Made by a program: the position numbers and the translations under genes
Notes under the pieces: model-generated
Told to the model about the DNA's origin: nothing
Seen by the model: only the letters and a program-made list of their open reading frames with translations
Database searches by the model: none
NCBI GenBank assembly: GCA_029817715.1
Contig: JARUPY010000465.1
Span: 3,523,501-3,587,500 of the forward strand
Length of the DNA stretch: 64,000 bases
Reading direction: 5' to 3'
From: Melastoma dodecandrum
Lineage: Eukaryota; Streptophyta; Magnoliopsida; Myrtales; Melastomataceae
In this document: positions 1 through 12,773 of the stretch, piece after piece
How the letters are laid out: each line of letters opens with the position of its first letter
Position numbering within the stretch: the first letter of the stretch is position 1

Positions 1-2595
1 CAAGCCAATTACCATTTATTGCAGACAACCTACGTGAATATGCTAAATTGAAGAGTACTTTTGATAGACCCCGATTTGAATCTACCTGTGTGAGGACAAC
101 ACAAACTTCCTCAGTCGAAGAGACGAAAAGGTTAGTATATAAGGAGCATGAAATCCGGCTCACCTTCTTACGCACACCATCTCGTACACGATCCAGAATT
201 GCTGGGACAGCTGTCATTATTGTTGGCGACAATTCAACGGCATCCCCTCTTGTTCCCTTCTTTATCTTGCTTGATGTGTCAGTAAGAGTCAATGGTGATC
301 CATATCCTATTGAACCTCCCACGGCAGCTATAATATTCTAGGATAAGCAGCATCAAAATTAAATGAAATAAATTGCCTATAGGAGTTTAATAGCAAAAAA
401 TTTAATTGATTTGGAACGAAACGGGATGAACAAGCAGAGTCAAATCATACGGTGGACTACCTCAGCTGCCAATTCAAGGATGTGAGCAAGTGGTAAGTAT
501 GCAAGGTAGCTGTCTTGGCTTCCCAAGCCAGGAACAATAGTCATCACAGCACTTACAGTAGATAGTACATTTGCATGAGTCATCATAACTCCCTGGATGT
601 GGTAAACAAGAAGAAGTTAAATTTAGTAAACCAATGCATTTTTGGTGAATAAAAGAAATGACTTGGGTAAAAAGATTTATTCCAATGCACAACTGCGGTA
701 AGCTTTCATGTCAGCAGAAATTAAATACCACAAGTTCTCCTTAAAACCGAGAGATTCACCATCATGGTTTAAATGACTCGCTAATAGGCTACAATACCAC
801 GAAATGCACCAGAATAAACGAACAAAAGAATACGCATCCATGGAACAACAAAGGCCACTAATATATTAGTCCATCGACAATTCAATGAATGCTTTGACAA
901 CAAACTTCAGAAATGCTCACAAGACGAGTTCTCATAACACATTCCCATTTTGTACACATTCTAATGTCAAAAACCTTCAGAAAAAGAAAAATACAAAAGC
1001 AAAGATTTCCTGTGTATTTTTCAATTCAAATTGAAGAGGAGAAGTCACCTTAGGCAAACCAGTGCTCCCACTTGTATACATTATGACAGCAACATCTGAA
1101 GCAAGTGGCAACTCAGCTTCAACTCCATTCTCTCTGCCAATCCTTTCCACGTCAGCAAATGATCTGATTACCCAGCTACCACTTCGATCTACCAATGTAG
1201 CATTTGATGGAATTTCATCATCCATACATATGACACGTTCCACAGTATCAAGTTGTCCGCTTATGTTTATGAGCTTCGTTAGTTCTTTTTTGCCACAAAT
1301 AACTGTTGTTACCTCTGTCTGATACAAAAGATTAAAAAAAAAAGCGCAAAGTTCAGATTGTTTGCATATTAATGTTCTTTTAGTTGAATGCATGAAGCAA
1401 TGTTGTTCTAGTACAATACAGTGTTTCCAGTATCACTAGCTAAGAACATCGATGGGGACAGTTTATGAAGCTGCTAACTAAGAGACTCTAATAAAATGTG
1501 TCGCCTCTCGAGCAATTACATTTGATCATTGATGAATAGAAAAAAATGGTGCACACAAAGAAACTTATGAAAATGAGTCGTGAATTCCACATCCTTGCCG
1601 ACAAAAGATGCAGCAGTGAAGCATTGACAGTTTAAGTTTAAACCAAGATGAAAATCATAGCAACAGAACCCAAGAAAATTCAACTTCACCATCGGATTAT
1701 TAGTGGCATTGCAGTGGCAGTTAAACATGCAGGTTAATTGGAATATTGGGTAGATTAGAAAAGTTGGCACTAGAATGACTTGTTTTACAGGTTTCTTTTG
1801 GCACCCACTATTGCATGTCTCTGAGAGCTGCTTTGTGTAGGTGTGTTTAGTTAAAAAAGTGATCTCAGTACCTCATTCAAGGAGTGACACAAGGCTTCTT
1901 CTCCCAAAGAAGAGTATATCGTTACCACACCGATATTCCTTCTAAAACAACCCTGTTGAAATTATAAAAAAAAAAGCATCAGCTGCTTCTCTCAATCGCC
2001 CCTTGTATATAAAATGCTGGAGCTAGGGCCAAAGAAACAAGCAAAGCAGTAGCAATAATAGTTCTGGCAAAAGCCTCAATTGATAGGACCAAAAATTAGA
2101 GGACGTGATTAACCAGCTTGAAGAGAAAATATGCCAAAAGCTAGACACCTGTAATGCTATAAACCACTCTTCCCGTGTATCTGCAAAGATAGCTGCCCGT
2201 TCTCCTCTTTTGTGGCCCAAATTAGACAAACCAGATGCGAAGTTACACACGGCTTCAAATGTCCTCCCATAGGTCATCCATTCATATTCTCCCAAATGAA
2301 GCTTCTCGAAGGATCTTCCATCAGGACTTGTTTCAGTTTCTTTAGAGATCAGTTTCCTTGTACCGAGCAGAGGTTTGTGGGGGTGCTGCTTGCACGCCTG
2401 TTCAAAAAGCTCAGCAAGAGTCGATACTCCTGCCCACCAACTAGTAATTGGAGTCTGGAAACGCCGATTCCGTATCGCATATCCTGGGTCCCCACCAACA
2501 TCAACAGGCAAACCCCTCTTCTTCGATCTCTTAGTGTTCTGAACTATAAGACCAAAAACAAGAGGAACAAGGAGGCCAACTAGATACGGAGTCAT
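1..2595 (-). CDS. LACS9: Long-chain acyl-CoA synthetase, LACS9-like (5' part, partial)
   Basis: The enzyme activates free fatty acids to acyl-CoA using ATP; Arabidopsis LACS9 sits on the outer plastid envelope and exports plastid-made fatty acids. Six exons can be placed on the minus strand: 2149-2595, 1872-1952, 1049-1318, 461-592, 164-337 and 1-85. All have GT-AG borders and phase-0 junctions, and the gene continues beyond base 1. The N-terminus carries a hydrophobic anchor ([15 protein letters not shown]) followed by family signatures such as [26 protein letters not shown] and the P-loop-like AMP-binding motif [10 protein letters not shown] at the end of exon 3. Exon 5 carries [11 protein letters not shown], typical of plant LACS8/9. 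The start at 2595 gives the expected LACS9 N-terminus. I assign the LACS8/9 type from remembered sequence; LACS8 is the alternative. Confidence 0.93.
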
Positions 2596-3420
2596 CCTTT
2601 AACGTTTAGCCAGCTCTCCAGCAGCTGCACAAATAAACATAATTCAATCCACGGCCATATTCATGGTATAAGCAGATAAGAAATTAGTCTGGAAGGTCGA
2701 TGCTAATAACTAAACGACGATGATCAGACAGTAGCACGGAACCGAACATTAATGACCATAAAACACGTGCCAAAGCTGCAGATCAAGAAGAGCAGGTCGC
2801 CGCAGTAAGAAACCACAAGAGAGATTATTGATTCCCACTATCATGACTGCATCCTTTCTGGGCAAGGCAATGCACGCTGGAGGTAGGACAATCACAACGA
2901 AAACGTTGTCCGTGAAAAGCATCCCCACAAGCCAACCCAACCTCCCACCAAGCCGGGGAACCGCCAGAATAAGAAAAACAACACCGACCCATTTCCACAC
3001 CAAACACGAAAAATCACAAAAAAGTGACCACCCTCCAGAGAGATTCCACGGGATCAAGCATTCCATCGTCCGGGTTTCCTGAACACCAAGTGGAAGAATC
3101 GACAACACGAGCGAGCGCATAGAACGACGACACAGCACTGGCCCAAAGACTCCAATCCGTACACACTACACCACTAAAACAGCTCTCCCGATATAAAATC
3201 CCCTGAGAAAAACAGGTCGGAGAGGAAAGCGTGCCATCTTTGTTCCGAAACTTTCATTACCTCCAAGTGCTGCAACAAGAAGAAGAAGGAGGAGAATGAA
3301 ACAAGAGAAAAAGGGGGGATTGGGAAAGCAAATTATACTGGAGAAGACGACGATGGATGGGGGAGGGAAGTTCAAGGAAAGAGGCGGAGAGATCGAGAGT
3401 TGGGGAGAAAGTATATATGA
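2596..3420 (-). promoter_or_regulatory. 5' UTR and promoter region of the LACS9-like gene
   Basis: A good 3' splice site (TTTGTGCAG then CTGCTGG, about 2624) just upstream of the start codon suggests a 5' UTR intron. Read on the minus strand, a TATA-like ATATATA lies at 3412-3419, and a CACGTG G-box core lies near 3480. Transcription probably starts around 3380. ORFs in this stretch have no recognisable protein and are taken as chance. Confidence 0.45.
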
Positions 3421-3796
3421 GACGGAGACGGAGGAGGAGAAGGGGTTACTCCATGTATTAATCTTTGTTGGGTTTGGGCCCACGTGTGCAATTGCCACAT
3501 GCACGTTACGTGGTAGCAATCCTATATTGTCTGAATTTAAAAGTCATCATCCCGACAACAACTAGGAATGGGCAAATTGAATAAGATAACCGGATTTCTT
3601 GAATTTGGAACATTTGTCGCCAACCCACCTCCTCTACGCTCCAACCCAACCCATTTATCCTTATTTTCTATCGACTTGTCCATGCATCGTTCCTACAACC
3701 TCTTCCTCTTCGGACATGGAACGAAAGTCCCACATATCCCGTTTGCTGCTGACACATGAATTATGTGCTTCGTCCTTTATTAGTAAAACTCCATGT

Positions 3797-3928
3797 GAGT
3801 ATTATTCGAGGAGTGTTTCTCGAACAAGAGCCCAAGATTAATGTCGCTCAAGAAGTCCGTATGAGCACTATTCAAGGAATGCCTCCCGAACAGGAGCCCA
3901 AGATTAGCGCCAATCGAGAAGCACTTCT
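3797..3928. repeat. Imperfect 66-bp direct repeat, two copies
   Basis: Two tandem copies start at about 3797 and 3863. The shared core agcccaagatta lies at 3829-3840 and 3895-3906, exactly 66 bp apart, and both copies share flanking text such as gagNaNtattc. A plus-strand ORF runs through but matches no family I know. The rest of 3421-4336 shows nothing else. It could be an old transposon piece. Confidence 0.6.
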
Positions 3929-4336
3929 CGAATACGTCCATACAGCTTGATACTCGGACAACCTCTCACTACTCGAGAGCCTTCGGCTACGGGACATGTG
4001 GCTGGTATTTGTTGGGCTTGTTTGAAGATGGGCCTAAATCTTCGGCCCAATGGATGGAAATACCCAATACAAAAAGGGAATGTAAATTAAATTAAGAGGT
4101 TATTTAAGTAAAATTACAATTAAATCACAATCAGGAGCGTATTACAAGGAAGGGTCTCCATGTTACGCCCACTCCCTCCCTCCCTCCCGAACATTAACGA
4201 CAGGACAACCCTGGATACTACGCTCCTGCAGCTACCTAGTTAATTAATCATACATAATCTACAGCAGCAGCGGCAGCGGTGGTAGTAATAATTAGTGAAT
4301 AAAGGAAGGGGAAGGGGGGAATTTATGAGGGAGGGA

Positions 4337-5207
4337 TTAAGCTAAGAGCCAGAAGTTCTTGTGCCAGCGGGTGCTGATGAGGTAACCACCGACACCCCTG
4401 CTCTGTTTCCTAACCCCGATCGTCAGGCACTCCGCTCCCTCGATGCAGTCCTCCACGAACTCCTCCCAACCCCCGCCGATGCTTCCCCCGCACAGGCTGC
4501 CCCACCCAGATTTAATTACCACTAACACTTTTAGCATATTATAGATTCTTACTTCAGGAGAGAGTGAAGGGAATAAAGCACCCTACCAGTGGATGAGTTG
4601 GGATCGTCTCTTCTGGCCCAACACCAGCACCGACACCTCCAGCTTCTTCACCTGGCTCATCACCGTCGTCATCCTCGGCCCCTGTATCACTAATGCCTCG
4701 ACCTCAACCTGCCCCCCCATTTTCACCCATTAAAAGGAGAACCACCTATACCTACACCTACTAACCAAGGGGCATGTGGTTGTACTAGTAGTAGTTGTTG
4801 TTGGTTACCTCGGGCTTGCAGGCCTTGCAGAGGGAGCCCAGGGAGTTGGCCAGGTGGGTCATTGACACCGTCGTCGTCGAAGAGGGCCTGTCGTAAGGGG
4901 GAGAGACGACGTGCAGGAGGGTGAGGAGATCCCCCTTGTTGGCGACATGAGTGAGTGCCCAGATCATGGCGTGCTTCGAGTGGGGGGAATGGTCGACCAC
5001 CACCATCAGCCTCTTCCTCGTCACGAGACCGCAGCCACTGTCGATCCCCTGGAGGGCTTCCATCCGGTGGGGGCCGCCGCTGCAGGAGTCAAAGCCGAGC
5101 CAGCGCCTGGAGGAAGTGGCGGAGGAGGGGTGGTTGTTGGCGGAGGTGAGGCTGAGTTGCCTGAGGAAGGTGGTGGAGGAGGTGGAGGAGGAGTTTGAAG
5201 GGGGCAT
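4337..5207 (-). CDS. Universal-stress-protein-like (adenine nucleotide alpha hydrolase fold) protein
   Basis: A plant USP-domain protein of unproven function; the fold binds ATP in some members. Exons are 4809-5207, 4587-4708 and 4337-4496, with GT-AG introns, giving 226 residues. The low-complexity Ser/Thr/Pro N-terminus precedes the USP core, which begins at RKRLMVVVDHSPHSKHAMIW, then LLTLLHVVSPP, then VSVLVLGQKRRSQLIHCLCG across exons 2-3. The C-terminus GGYLISTRWHKNFWLLA is diagnostic of a plant USP subfamily (Arabidopsis At1g44760, At5g17390 and At3g03290 from memory). Family copies usually keep the TIGVRKQS block, seen here as ECLTIGVRKQSRGVG. The start at 5207 is the first ATG of the frame; the N-terminal tail is poorly conserved, so a later start cannot be excluded. 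Confidence 0.9.
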
Positions 5208-7523
5208 TTTTTAAGGGGTTGGGGAGAGGGAACAGGGAGGGTAGTAAAGGGAACAGGAGAGGGACTGTGAAGTGAAGTTTGCAAGGCAGCAGTAAACTCA
5301 CTCGGCTACACTCTTCATCTTCGTCGTATCGTTGCTGTTGCTGTTGCTGTTTGACATCTCCATTGTTTTCCTTTGTAAGTTATCTCCTTCAGATTATATT
5401 TGATGAGAGGAGAGAGCGTGATGTGGTTGTGTTGTGGGGTTATAAAAAAAATGTCGAGAGAACCCCCCCACCCCACCCATGTTTCACACGACTCACAAAA
5501 CAAAAACTTAATATGAAGTCATAACACAACATCATTGTCTCACAGCAAGACATGTGTTTCCTTAATATAACGATTACCAATCATCATGATTTGTCTGTCG
5601 TCTTCCTCATGTCGTATATATAAACATAGGAGATTGGGAATTTGAATTTTCCACCAACCCGACTGGGGGGGATTCAAATACATATTTTTATTTTTATTTT
5701 TTTTTAAAAAGAAGGGAATTGTTAAACTCGTTTGGCCCCGTTGAATGCCTCCAGGAAGTAAGATCAGACAGAGTCAAGAATTCCTTCCCCACTAGTTTCT
5801 AAAATAAAATAAAATAAAAAATATACCCACCACCTTCAGTGGACGGGGGATCGATCGCTCTTACCAAAAACATCCAACCACAACAACATTTTTTAGTTAA
5901 TAATCATAGATTTTTTTAACGTGGAAAGGATTAGGAAACAAACCAGAGGGAAGCCAACCCAACCCAACCCCCCAACACAACATCATAAAAAGGGACGAAC
6001 CAAAAGGAAAAGGAAAAAAAAAAGGACATCTTTTTCTTTGATCCCAAAATTTTACAAGAGTCACGGGAATCAACTGTCGCCACCCCCCCCACAACCCTTT
6101 TTGTCATTTTGTTGCCGAGAGGCCAACGACCAGATCTTTCGAATACATTTTGATTCAACTCCACGCATCATTACATTTTTTTTTTAAATTCCATTCTTAC
6201 ACTATACTATATTTATTAAAAATCACATCACCTTACTTGTCTATTACATACTGCTCCATCTTTTTTTTCTTCTTTTTTTTTGGGGTGGGGGGGGTTTAGT
6301 GATTATGGATGGAGGAAAGGGAAAGAAAAAGCTGATACGATTCTTTTGTTTTTTCACATCAATCCACATCGTCTTCGGTCCTTTCAGATTCTTTCCCAAC
6401 ATCTATCTGATCATCATCATCCCCAACACCAAGTTTTATTAATTTTTTCTCATTTCAATAATCTGAGGCATTTCTCAGATTTCCAACCTAACACTTCATT
6501 ACAACTCCCATCTGTTGGGTCGATCGCTTTCGAAGCTATTAAACCTCATCCCCCACCCCACCCCAACCCACCCCACAATTGAATAACCTCTATAAATGAA
6601 AATAAAAGCTGTGGGAGATGGGGTTGATGAGGGGGCGTTCAATTAGATATGCAGGAGAAATTTAATACCCATAATGAATTCCCTGGGGGTGGGGAAGAAG
6701 AACCTACTGCTTCCTTCATCTTTCTTTTAACTTGTCATTCACTCAACCCCCTGAAATCTCTCCACCAGATCAGAACACTGCACGGAATACCATCATTATT
6801 AATAATAAATTATGACGAGTCCTGACCCATTTTCTGACGACTTATAATTACCATCCAGGAACAAAAAAAAAAAAAAAACAGACGGGGGATTGGCCCTGAG
6901 ATTCATGATTTATTATTGACTCCACCATCCACTCCTCCTCGTCCTCGTCCTCCCGATCGCTGTATGCCTCTCGCGTAGGGGTCGCAGAAAGATGTGCATA
7001 TGGGCCAATTTTTTTAAACAAAATTTAGATGCAGAGAGAAAAAAAGAAATATATTGTCAGGGAGGGGAGACATGCACGAGAGGGAAGAGAGACCTCCTCC
7101 TGAATTGAATTGACTGACTACTCTCTCTGACTACCTTCCCCAAATAATTGAGCCAAAATGTTTTAAATAAATGTGAGATAATGTTGCCGATTGTCAGTGA
7201 TGACGGGCAAGGCCTTCTTCAAATGAGGGGCGTCGTGGCGGTACTTCCGTCGAATCAATCATCATTCCCCGAGGAGAGGAAGACCGATCATTAATCACCA
7301 CGCCCCCCACGAATGCCAATGCACATGTGAATTTTGTACAGCCTCCTAGTTAAAAAAAAAAACAAAAAAAGTAGAAGAATTATTTTGGGGCTTCTTCAAT
7401 AATTTAACTCGGTCGGGAGTACGGTCGATGTAGGGACGGGACGGGTACTACAGTATAGTACCATTACAATGGAATAAGAATGGCCTGTATTTGCGAGTTT
7501 CTGTCGGTTTTCAGGAGGCGGCA
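5208..7523. other. Intergenic, no gene seen
   Basis: A stretch rich in homopurine, homopyrimidine and homopolymer runs: a short ctgttg repeat near 5332-5350, A15 near 6864, and G-rich and T-rich runs near 6258-6296. Several 60-115-codon frames are low-complexity, with no family signature. The part next to 5207 should hold the USP promoter and the part next to 7524 the GGCT 3' UTR. Confidence 0.6.
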
Positions 7524-9573
7524 CTATGCTTCGCCATTCGGTACCTGTTCCTCCAGTAGCAAACGCCTGACTTCGTCGGCAAGATCCATCACGTGTTCGT
7601 CGCGGTGCCCTTCGTGAGGAACAACCAACAGATGCAGATTCAAAATTCAGCAGTTTGGCAAACGACGACGAGTGAAAATTTGAGAGGAGTTTGGGTGTTT
7701 GGGGGGGGGGGGAACAAACCAATCTCAACGAGAGCCTTCTCAAGATGGAAAAGGTAGTCCCTGTTCGGTCCGGAGGGTCCTTTGGCTTGAATAATCTGCC
7801 TGCAGTTCAACACGGAATAAATTACATTCGAGCTTTGGCAGGTGCTGTGCACGTCATTAACTATCTATAGAAGAACAAGAAGGTCACCGGGCGATGTCTT
7901 CGAGAGATGCAGGGCCAAGGTAGTTCCTGTTTAGCTTCTTATCAGGAGATGCGATATACCTGGCAGAATGTGGTTTCATTAACCGGTCATAAATCTCACT
8001 CCGTAATATCTCAGCTAAATATTCTATCCATGCACTTACACCATGACTCCAGTAAGAGCGGACTCCGTTGCTGTTGGGTCCTGCACATGTGGAGAATTTG
8101 AAATTATGCTCTAAACAATGCCGACATTTCTGCAAGTAATAGGTAAACAAGCAACATTGAGGTAATTACGGTGAAGAAGTCGAGGTACTCTTTCTTGTCA
8201 TACTGCTTCTCCCTTACTTCTAAATGCTGCATCACAAGGGAAGGTGAACAAAGGTCAGAGGACATTCAAAGTCTGCCAAATTTGAGAACTTCTCAGTCAA
8301 AGCAACAGATCGTGCTTTCAACTGTCCGAGCAGAAAAGCAACCAGAGGGTGTAAATGCAAGCAACTGTAAAAAAGCACGTCATACTGTGGCCTAGATTAC
8401 CACATAGTTAGTGGCATAAACACTCAACAACTTATAAAATGGCAAATTCGCAACTTATTTTTCTCTAGCCACAGAGTTTTAGATTGCACTATGGATCTTA
8501 AGCTAGACAACTTACTGTTCCAATCCATGGATAATCAAGAAACTGTAACATAAATATAGCATTGATGAAAGGTACCTCTATTGCAATTCGCTTATCTTCC
8601 TCCTTAGAAATTCTGTACGCGGCACCCCACTGTGACCTCATATTTAGAAGGATTCAGTGGTCATACAATCATGAGGGGAGAAAATAGCAAATGGGAACGA
8701 CCAGAAAATAAATCCAAATTAATACGGGCCGAAAGAGAAGAAACAGTCAGCATGGGAAAAGGTAATGAGAATGAACTTGACAATGAGAATTTCAGGATCA
8801 TGAACTACAACCATGACTGATAAGTTGCATTACTCGATCTAACTGAGTATGTAATCATATGACTTTGAAATTCAGCTTCACTACCCCGTGGAGAGTCTGC
8901 CTAACCAAGACAAAAGAGCAAAGCCAAGTTGTGGGTGCACCCCTATCAAGTGAGAATGAGAGAGACAGATATCCAACTAGTCCTTCAAGCAGCAGCAAAT
9001 CACTTGAAGCTTTTTGTATCAACGCACAGGAGCAGTAGTGCCCCAACATAAATCAAGGAATGTGTTGGCTTTGCGAGCAAGAGAGAGTTCAGTAAAAAGA
9101 AGGTCGTTCACTGAATTCCTCAATTTCAAGGATCAAAAGTCCATCTCGAAGCCAATCAAAACCCATAGTGACACGAAAAGCAACAGAACGTTTCGACCAA
9201 ACTCTAAATCTAATCCAATGCCACCCCTCGGACAATTCAGTCAGAGTCACTCTCCGAAAGCAGACGCAAGACGGGAATTTCACTTACACAAACTTCCCCA
9301 GGAGCGGACTCCACGGTGACGGTTCTTCCAGGGAACTCGGGGGTCCCGCGATGGTCGGTGCTCCCTAAACAACACAAGAAACGCACGATCGCCATATTAT
9401 TCATTCACTTTACACCCAAAAACCACGGAGAAATAAAAGGAAAAGGGAGGGGGGGACGAGAAACCTTGGAAGAAAACCCGCCGATAGTCCCTGATGAAAC
9501 CCACGAGGCGATGGTCGTGAGGGAAACCCGCCTTCCATATGAGGGAGCCGTAGCCGAACACCCACATCGTCAT
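7524..9573 (-). CDS. GGCT2: ChaC-type gamma-glutamylcyclotransferase (GGCT2)
   Basis: A cytosolic enzyme that cleaves glutathione or gamma-glutamyl peptides to 5-oxoproline, feeding glutamate recycling. Eight minus-strand exons fit with GT-AG introns: 9465-9573, 9288-9364, 8576-8629, 8170-8226, 8040-8080, 7888-7959, 7720-7799 and 7524-7609. They join in frame to 191 residues, close to plant GGCT2 length. Exon 1 gives [14 protein letters not shown] with the YGSL substrate loop. Exon 2 gives [16 protein letters not shown]. Exon 4 holds LEVREKQYD, including the conserved catalytic glutamate region. Later exons give [18 protein letters not shown] and [19 protein letters not shown]. The ATG at 9573 (MTMWVF) matches the family start; the frame stays open upstream only through a G14 run. 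The closest Arabidopsis gene from memory is GGCT2;3 (At1g44790). Confidence 0.94.
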
Positions 9574-9795
9574 CCGCCCCCCCCCCCCCCTGTCCAAAAA
9601 ACAAGAAAGACTTCCTTTTCTTTGCGGAGACCACGACGACGACGGGATCCACGTCCTCCCTTTCCTACCCGCCGACGACTCCCCTCGGGACGACCAGGGC
9701 GGGCCTTTTGCTTCCTGGATGATTGGAGCAGAAAAATGAGGAACTTGGAGGGCTGCCAATTCCAATTCCCTTAAAATTCCTTTCTTATTTTTTAG

Positions 9796-9970
9796 CCAAA
9801 TTATCAAATACAACCCTAAGTTAGCCCATTTTTTCGATTTAACCAAGACTTTAAATATATTTATATATTCTAATGCCTAGGCGTTAAATATATTTTAACC
9901 TCTTTCGCCTCCGGACGTATACGTGGCGCTGAATTGGCGCTTTAAGTCCGTTGGCCCACCATCACCCCTT
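9796..9970. repeat. Degenerate end of a dispersed repeat
   Basis: The text ccaaattatcaaata followed by a T-run and a cgatttaacc-like tail resembles the arms of the inverted repeat at 58688-59690 (ccaaattatcaaatat, then caatttagcc). A gtggcgctgaattggc block follows, like the gtggcgctgatgtggc at 58831. This looks like an old fragment of the same non-autonomous repeat family. Confidence 0.5.
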
Positions 9971-10452
9971 TGAAATTGCTGATTTTAACCCAAATTTTCC
10001 CTAATTTACAATCCTAATTGAACACCTCCATTCCCATCAAATAATGACCCCCACCTCCCCGACCTAGCCGATCTCTCCGACCTCCATCATTCCCATCAAA
10101 CGTCGCCCACTACCTCCTCGACCTCCATCATTCCCACCATCGGCTTCTTCATTTGCGTCGGGTCCGTCGCACACTGTCCCCCGACCACCAATACCCACAC
10201 TCACAGGTGGGAGAGAAGGCCAACCACATTCCACCTCGATCTGCATTCCCACGGGTTGTCTGTTGTGGGTTATTTTCAGGCTATTGTTCAAGGGATTGTG
10301 AAAGAACATTCCAAATTGAAGCTATCGTCTTCATTGCTGTTAGTTGCTAGTTGATTGGTGTTAGTTGTTGATAATGTTCATAGATGTTATTAGTTCATTG
10401 TTGTGAGTTCATTGTTGTTAATTCATTGTTGTTTGTTGGTGTATGTGCAGGT

Positions 10453-10788
10453 ATGTCTAGTAGAAGTAACAATAGGAGCAGTAGCAGTATGGATAGCTCG
10501 AGCTACATGGAGAAAAATGTCAATGTGTAATGTTATTGTGGAGTTCAATGCACTATTAGAACAAATCAAACCGAGATGAATAATGGTAAAAAGTTTTTCG
10601 GATGTTGTCGTTACAAGTTTGATGAAAATTGTGTTTTTTTTATATGTGTGGATTCTCCTAGCTTGAAAAAACAGTTTGTTGAAGCAGATGAGATGGCTGA
10701 GAATGCAAACATCGAGGCACGAGCAAGGAACGCGAAAATAACATTGGCTAAAGTCGAAGAAAATATTATGATTTTGAAAGCTCTTTAA
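10453..10788 (+). pseudogene. GRF-type zinc-finger protein relic
   Basis: An acceptor-like tgtgcag precedes an ATG at 10453. After 25 codons an in-frame TAA (10528-10530) falls immediately before the zinc-finger core CYCGVQCTIRTNQTE, NNGKKFFGCCRYK, CVFFICVD. That Cys spacing fits the GRF finger of short plant proteins often linked with transposons, although the usual Trp before the last Asp is Cys here. The tail is charged and probably coiled-coil, ending at a TAA at 10786-10788. The stop makes this a relic unless translation starts downstream (ATG at 10576, after the first Cys residues). Its function is unknown. Confidence 0.55.
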
Positions 10789-11692
10789 ACTATTGTGTTT
10801 TAGTGCACTTGGTGTTGTTGGTATTGTTATATCTTTGGTGTTATGTATCTTGTCCAACAATGATGTTATCCAGGTTTACGTGTTATCATTGTTATCCGAA
10901 CAATGATGTTATCGGGCTTTTATCCAGGTTTAATGTTATGTAACTTATCCAAACATGCAGTAACAACCCATTACATAAACTAGTAGTAACAACATAACAG
11001 CTTATCTAGGTTCACTGTCACTACATAAGAGACATAAACCAGCAGTAACAACCCATACTAACACTGCATGACAGGACAATAGACCAAATTAACAGCAGTA
11101 ACCCATTGGTTGTTCACTGTCACTATACTAGCAATCATTGATGAAGCATTCACCGACAATAAGAAGCATTCACTAACAATACATGACAGATAGACCAAAC
11201 TAACAACCAATGACAGACATTCCAAACTAGTATCGTACATTGGTAGAGACCTCCATACTTGCTCTAACATAAAAAAATTTTATGTAATACAGTTCGTATT
11301 TCGTAATATACGAATTTACATGGACTCGTTTTGAAAACGTGCCCTCTAAATTATAAAGAAGGCGGATTTTCAATGTGCATATCAGTCATATCAAGCTTTC
11401 AGGATATAGTTGGTTTCCTTAGTCAAGCATCTTCCCCATGCATCAGCCTTATAACATCCGAACCAAATTTTGGCAAATTTCATTCTTAAATCTAAACAAA
11501 TTGAAGTTCGATCCAACTACAACCAATGGCTAAAATAAACATAGATCAGAACTTCCAAGATTCCTGTAAGTTCCGTATATAAGTTACAAAACCGGATGAT
11601 TTTATTCAGTATGGCGTCACGGGGCTTTAAAAATGAGCATCGCGTGTGATACTTTCTACTGTAATAATGCTCTAGACTGGTAAGGAATCCAC
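10789..11692. other. Intergenic with short repeated phrases
   Basis: From 10800 to 11250 the sequence repeats short phrases (ttatccaggttt, aacaatgatgttatc, cagtaacaaccca, cattcac-acaata), suggesting decayed tandem duplication. From about 11300 it is probably the 3' flank of the p24 pseudogene. No ORF is convincing. Confidence 0.45.
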
Positions 11693-12247
11693 CTAAATGA
11701 GTTTCCTTTTATGGAAGAACAGCTGCAAATACGCCACCTGCAAAACCGACACCACAATGCAGACACCGAGTGACATTAAACTGAACCATGCCACCCTAGC
11801 ATTGGTGTTCTCGCTTACTTCCCTCATCTCTGCTTCCCTGTATTGTTGACATTATAGCAAGATGAGTTCCTTTGATAAGAAGCATTTGCCCTCATGGGAC
11901 AGAAACAACCGCATCCAGGTGAAATAGCGAATAAGAACACAAAGGGGGGACTGCAATGTGGAGCAAACTCTTGTGGTGTCACAAATACATCCAGAATGTG
12001 ACCTTCCCTAGGTCTTTGCCAAACATATCTGTTTATGCTGACGTGAAAACACACAGCGGGAACATAAAACCGCCTAAGTCAAAGGATGAACATTGAGAAT
12101 ATCACCATGGCAAGGGGGACAGATGATGCTTCCAAGAAACACCAAATAACATCATAGGACTCGAAACAAAGGCCGACAAATTTGACATCAATGGACAGCT
12201 TGGAAACCCCCTATTCAAGGATTATGTAAGAATTCAGAATCGATAAT

Positions 12248-12773
12248 TAAAGGAATTTAGAAATCAACCCAGAAAACAAGAACAGAGATGAAGAAGAAGA
12301 AGAAGGAATAACTAAGAGGAAGAAGATGGAAGGGAACAGAAGAAGATATTTCCTTAATTCAACAAAGAATTCAGCCATCCTGTATATATACACCTCTCCC
12401 CACAACCAACTCTCTCAATTGCAATCGAATTGTTACTCGATTGCAGACACCACCGCACCAACACCCACGCACCACCAATTTCTTCGTTGTGCCCCAGACT
12501 AACCACTTTTGTCTTCTTTTGCTTCATGGGTTGGGCTTAAGAGAAAAACTGCAGCAGGCTGAAGTTCTTGGGCCTTTATATTCCAACATTCCCCGGTGAA
12601 CTAAGCCCAGTTAGCCACTTTCCAATTCTTCCTCTTCTCTTCCAATTTCTTCTCTTTCTGCACTTCTTCTTCCTCCCCCCGATTCTTCATCCTTTCCTGA
12701 CTTCATTTCTTCATCGCATTCGTCATCATCATACTGCTCTTCTTCACTTTCTATTTCATTAATCTGTCCAACA
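12248..12773 (-). repeat. 3' LTR of the copia element
   Basis: 526 bp. On the element strand it starts TGTTGGACAG and ends CCTTTA. A TATA box (GTATATATACA, about 12379) is present. It differs from the partner LTR at about three sites (near 12253, 12700 and 12760). The polyprotein frame ends inside it at 12611. Confidence 0.95.

Noticed and set aside
2749..3138. 129-codon minus-strand frame upstream of LACS9
   Set aside because: Lies in the probable 5' UTR intron, with no homology and no splice support as coding.
9014..9846. Plus-strand frames of 101 and 152 codons around GGCT exons 1-2
   Set aside because: They overlap conserved antisense exons and are Arg/Pro-rich through the C14 run.
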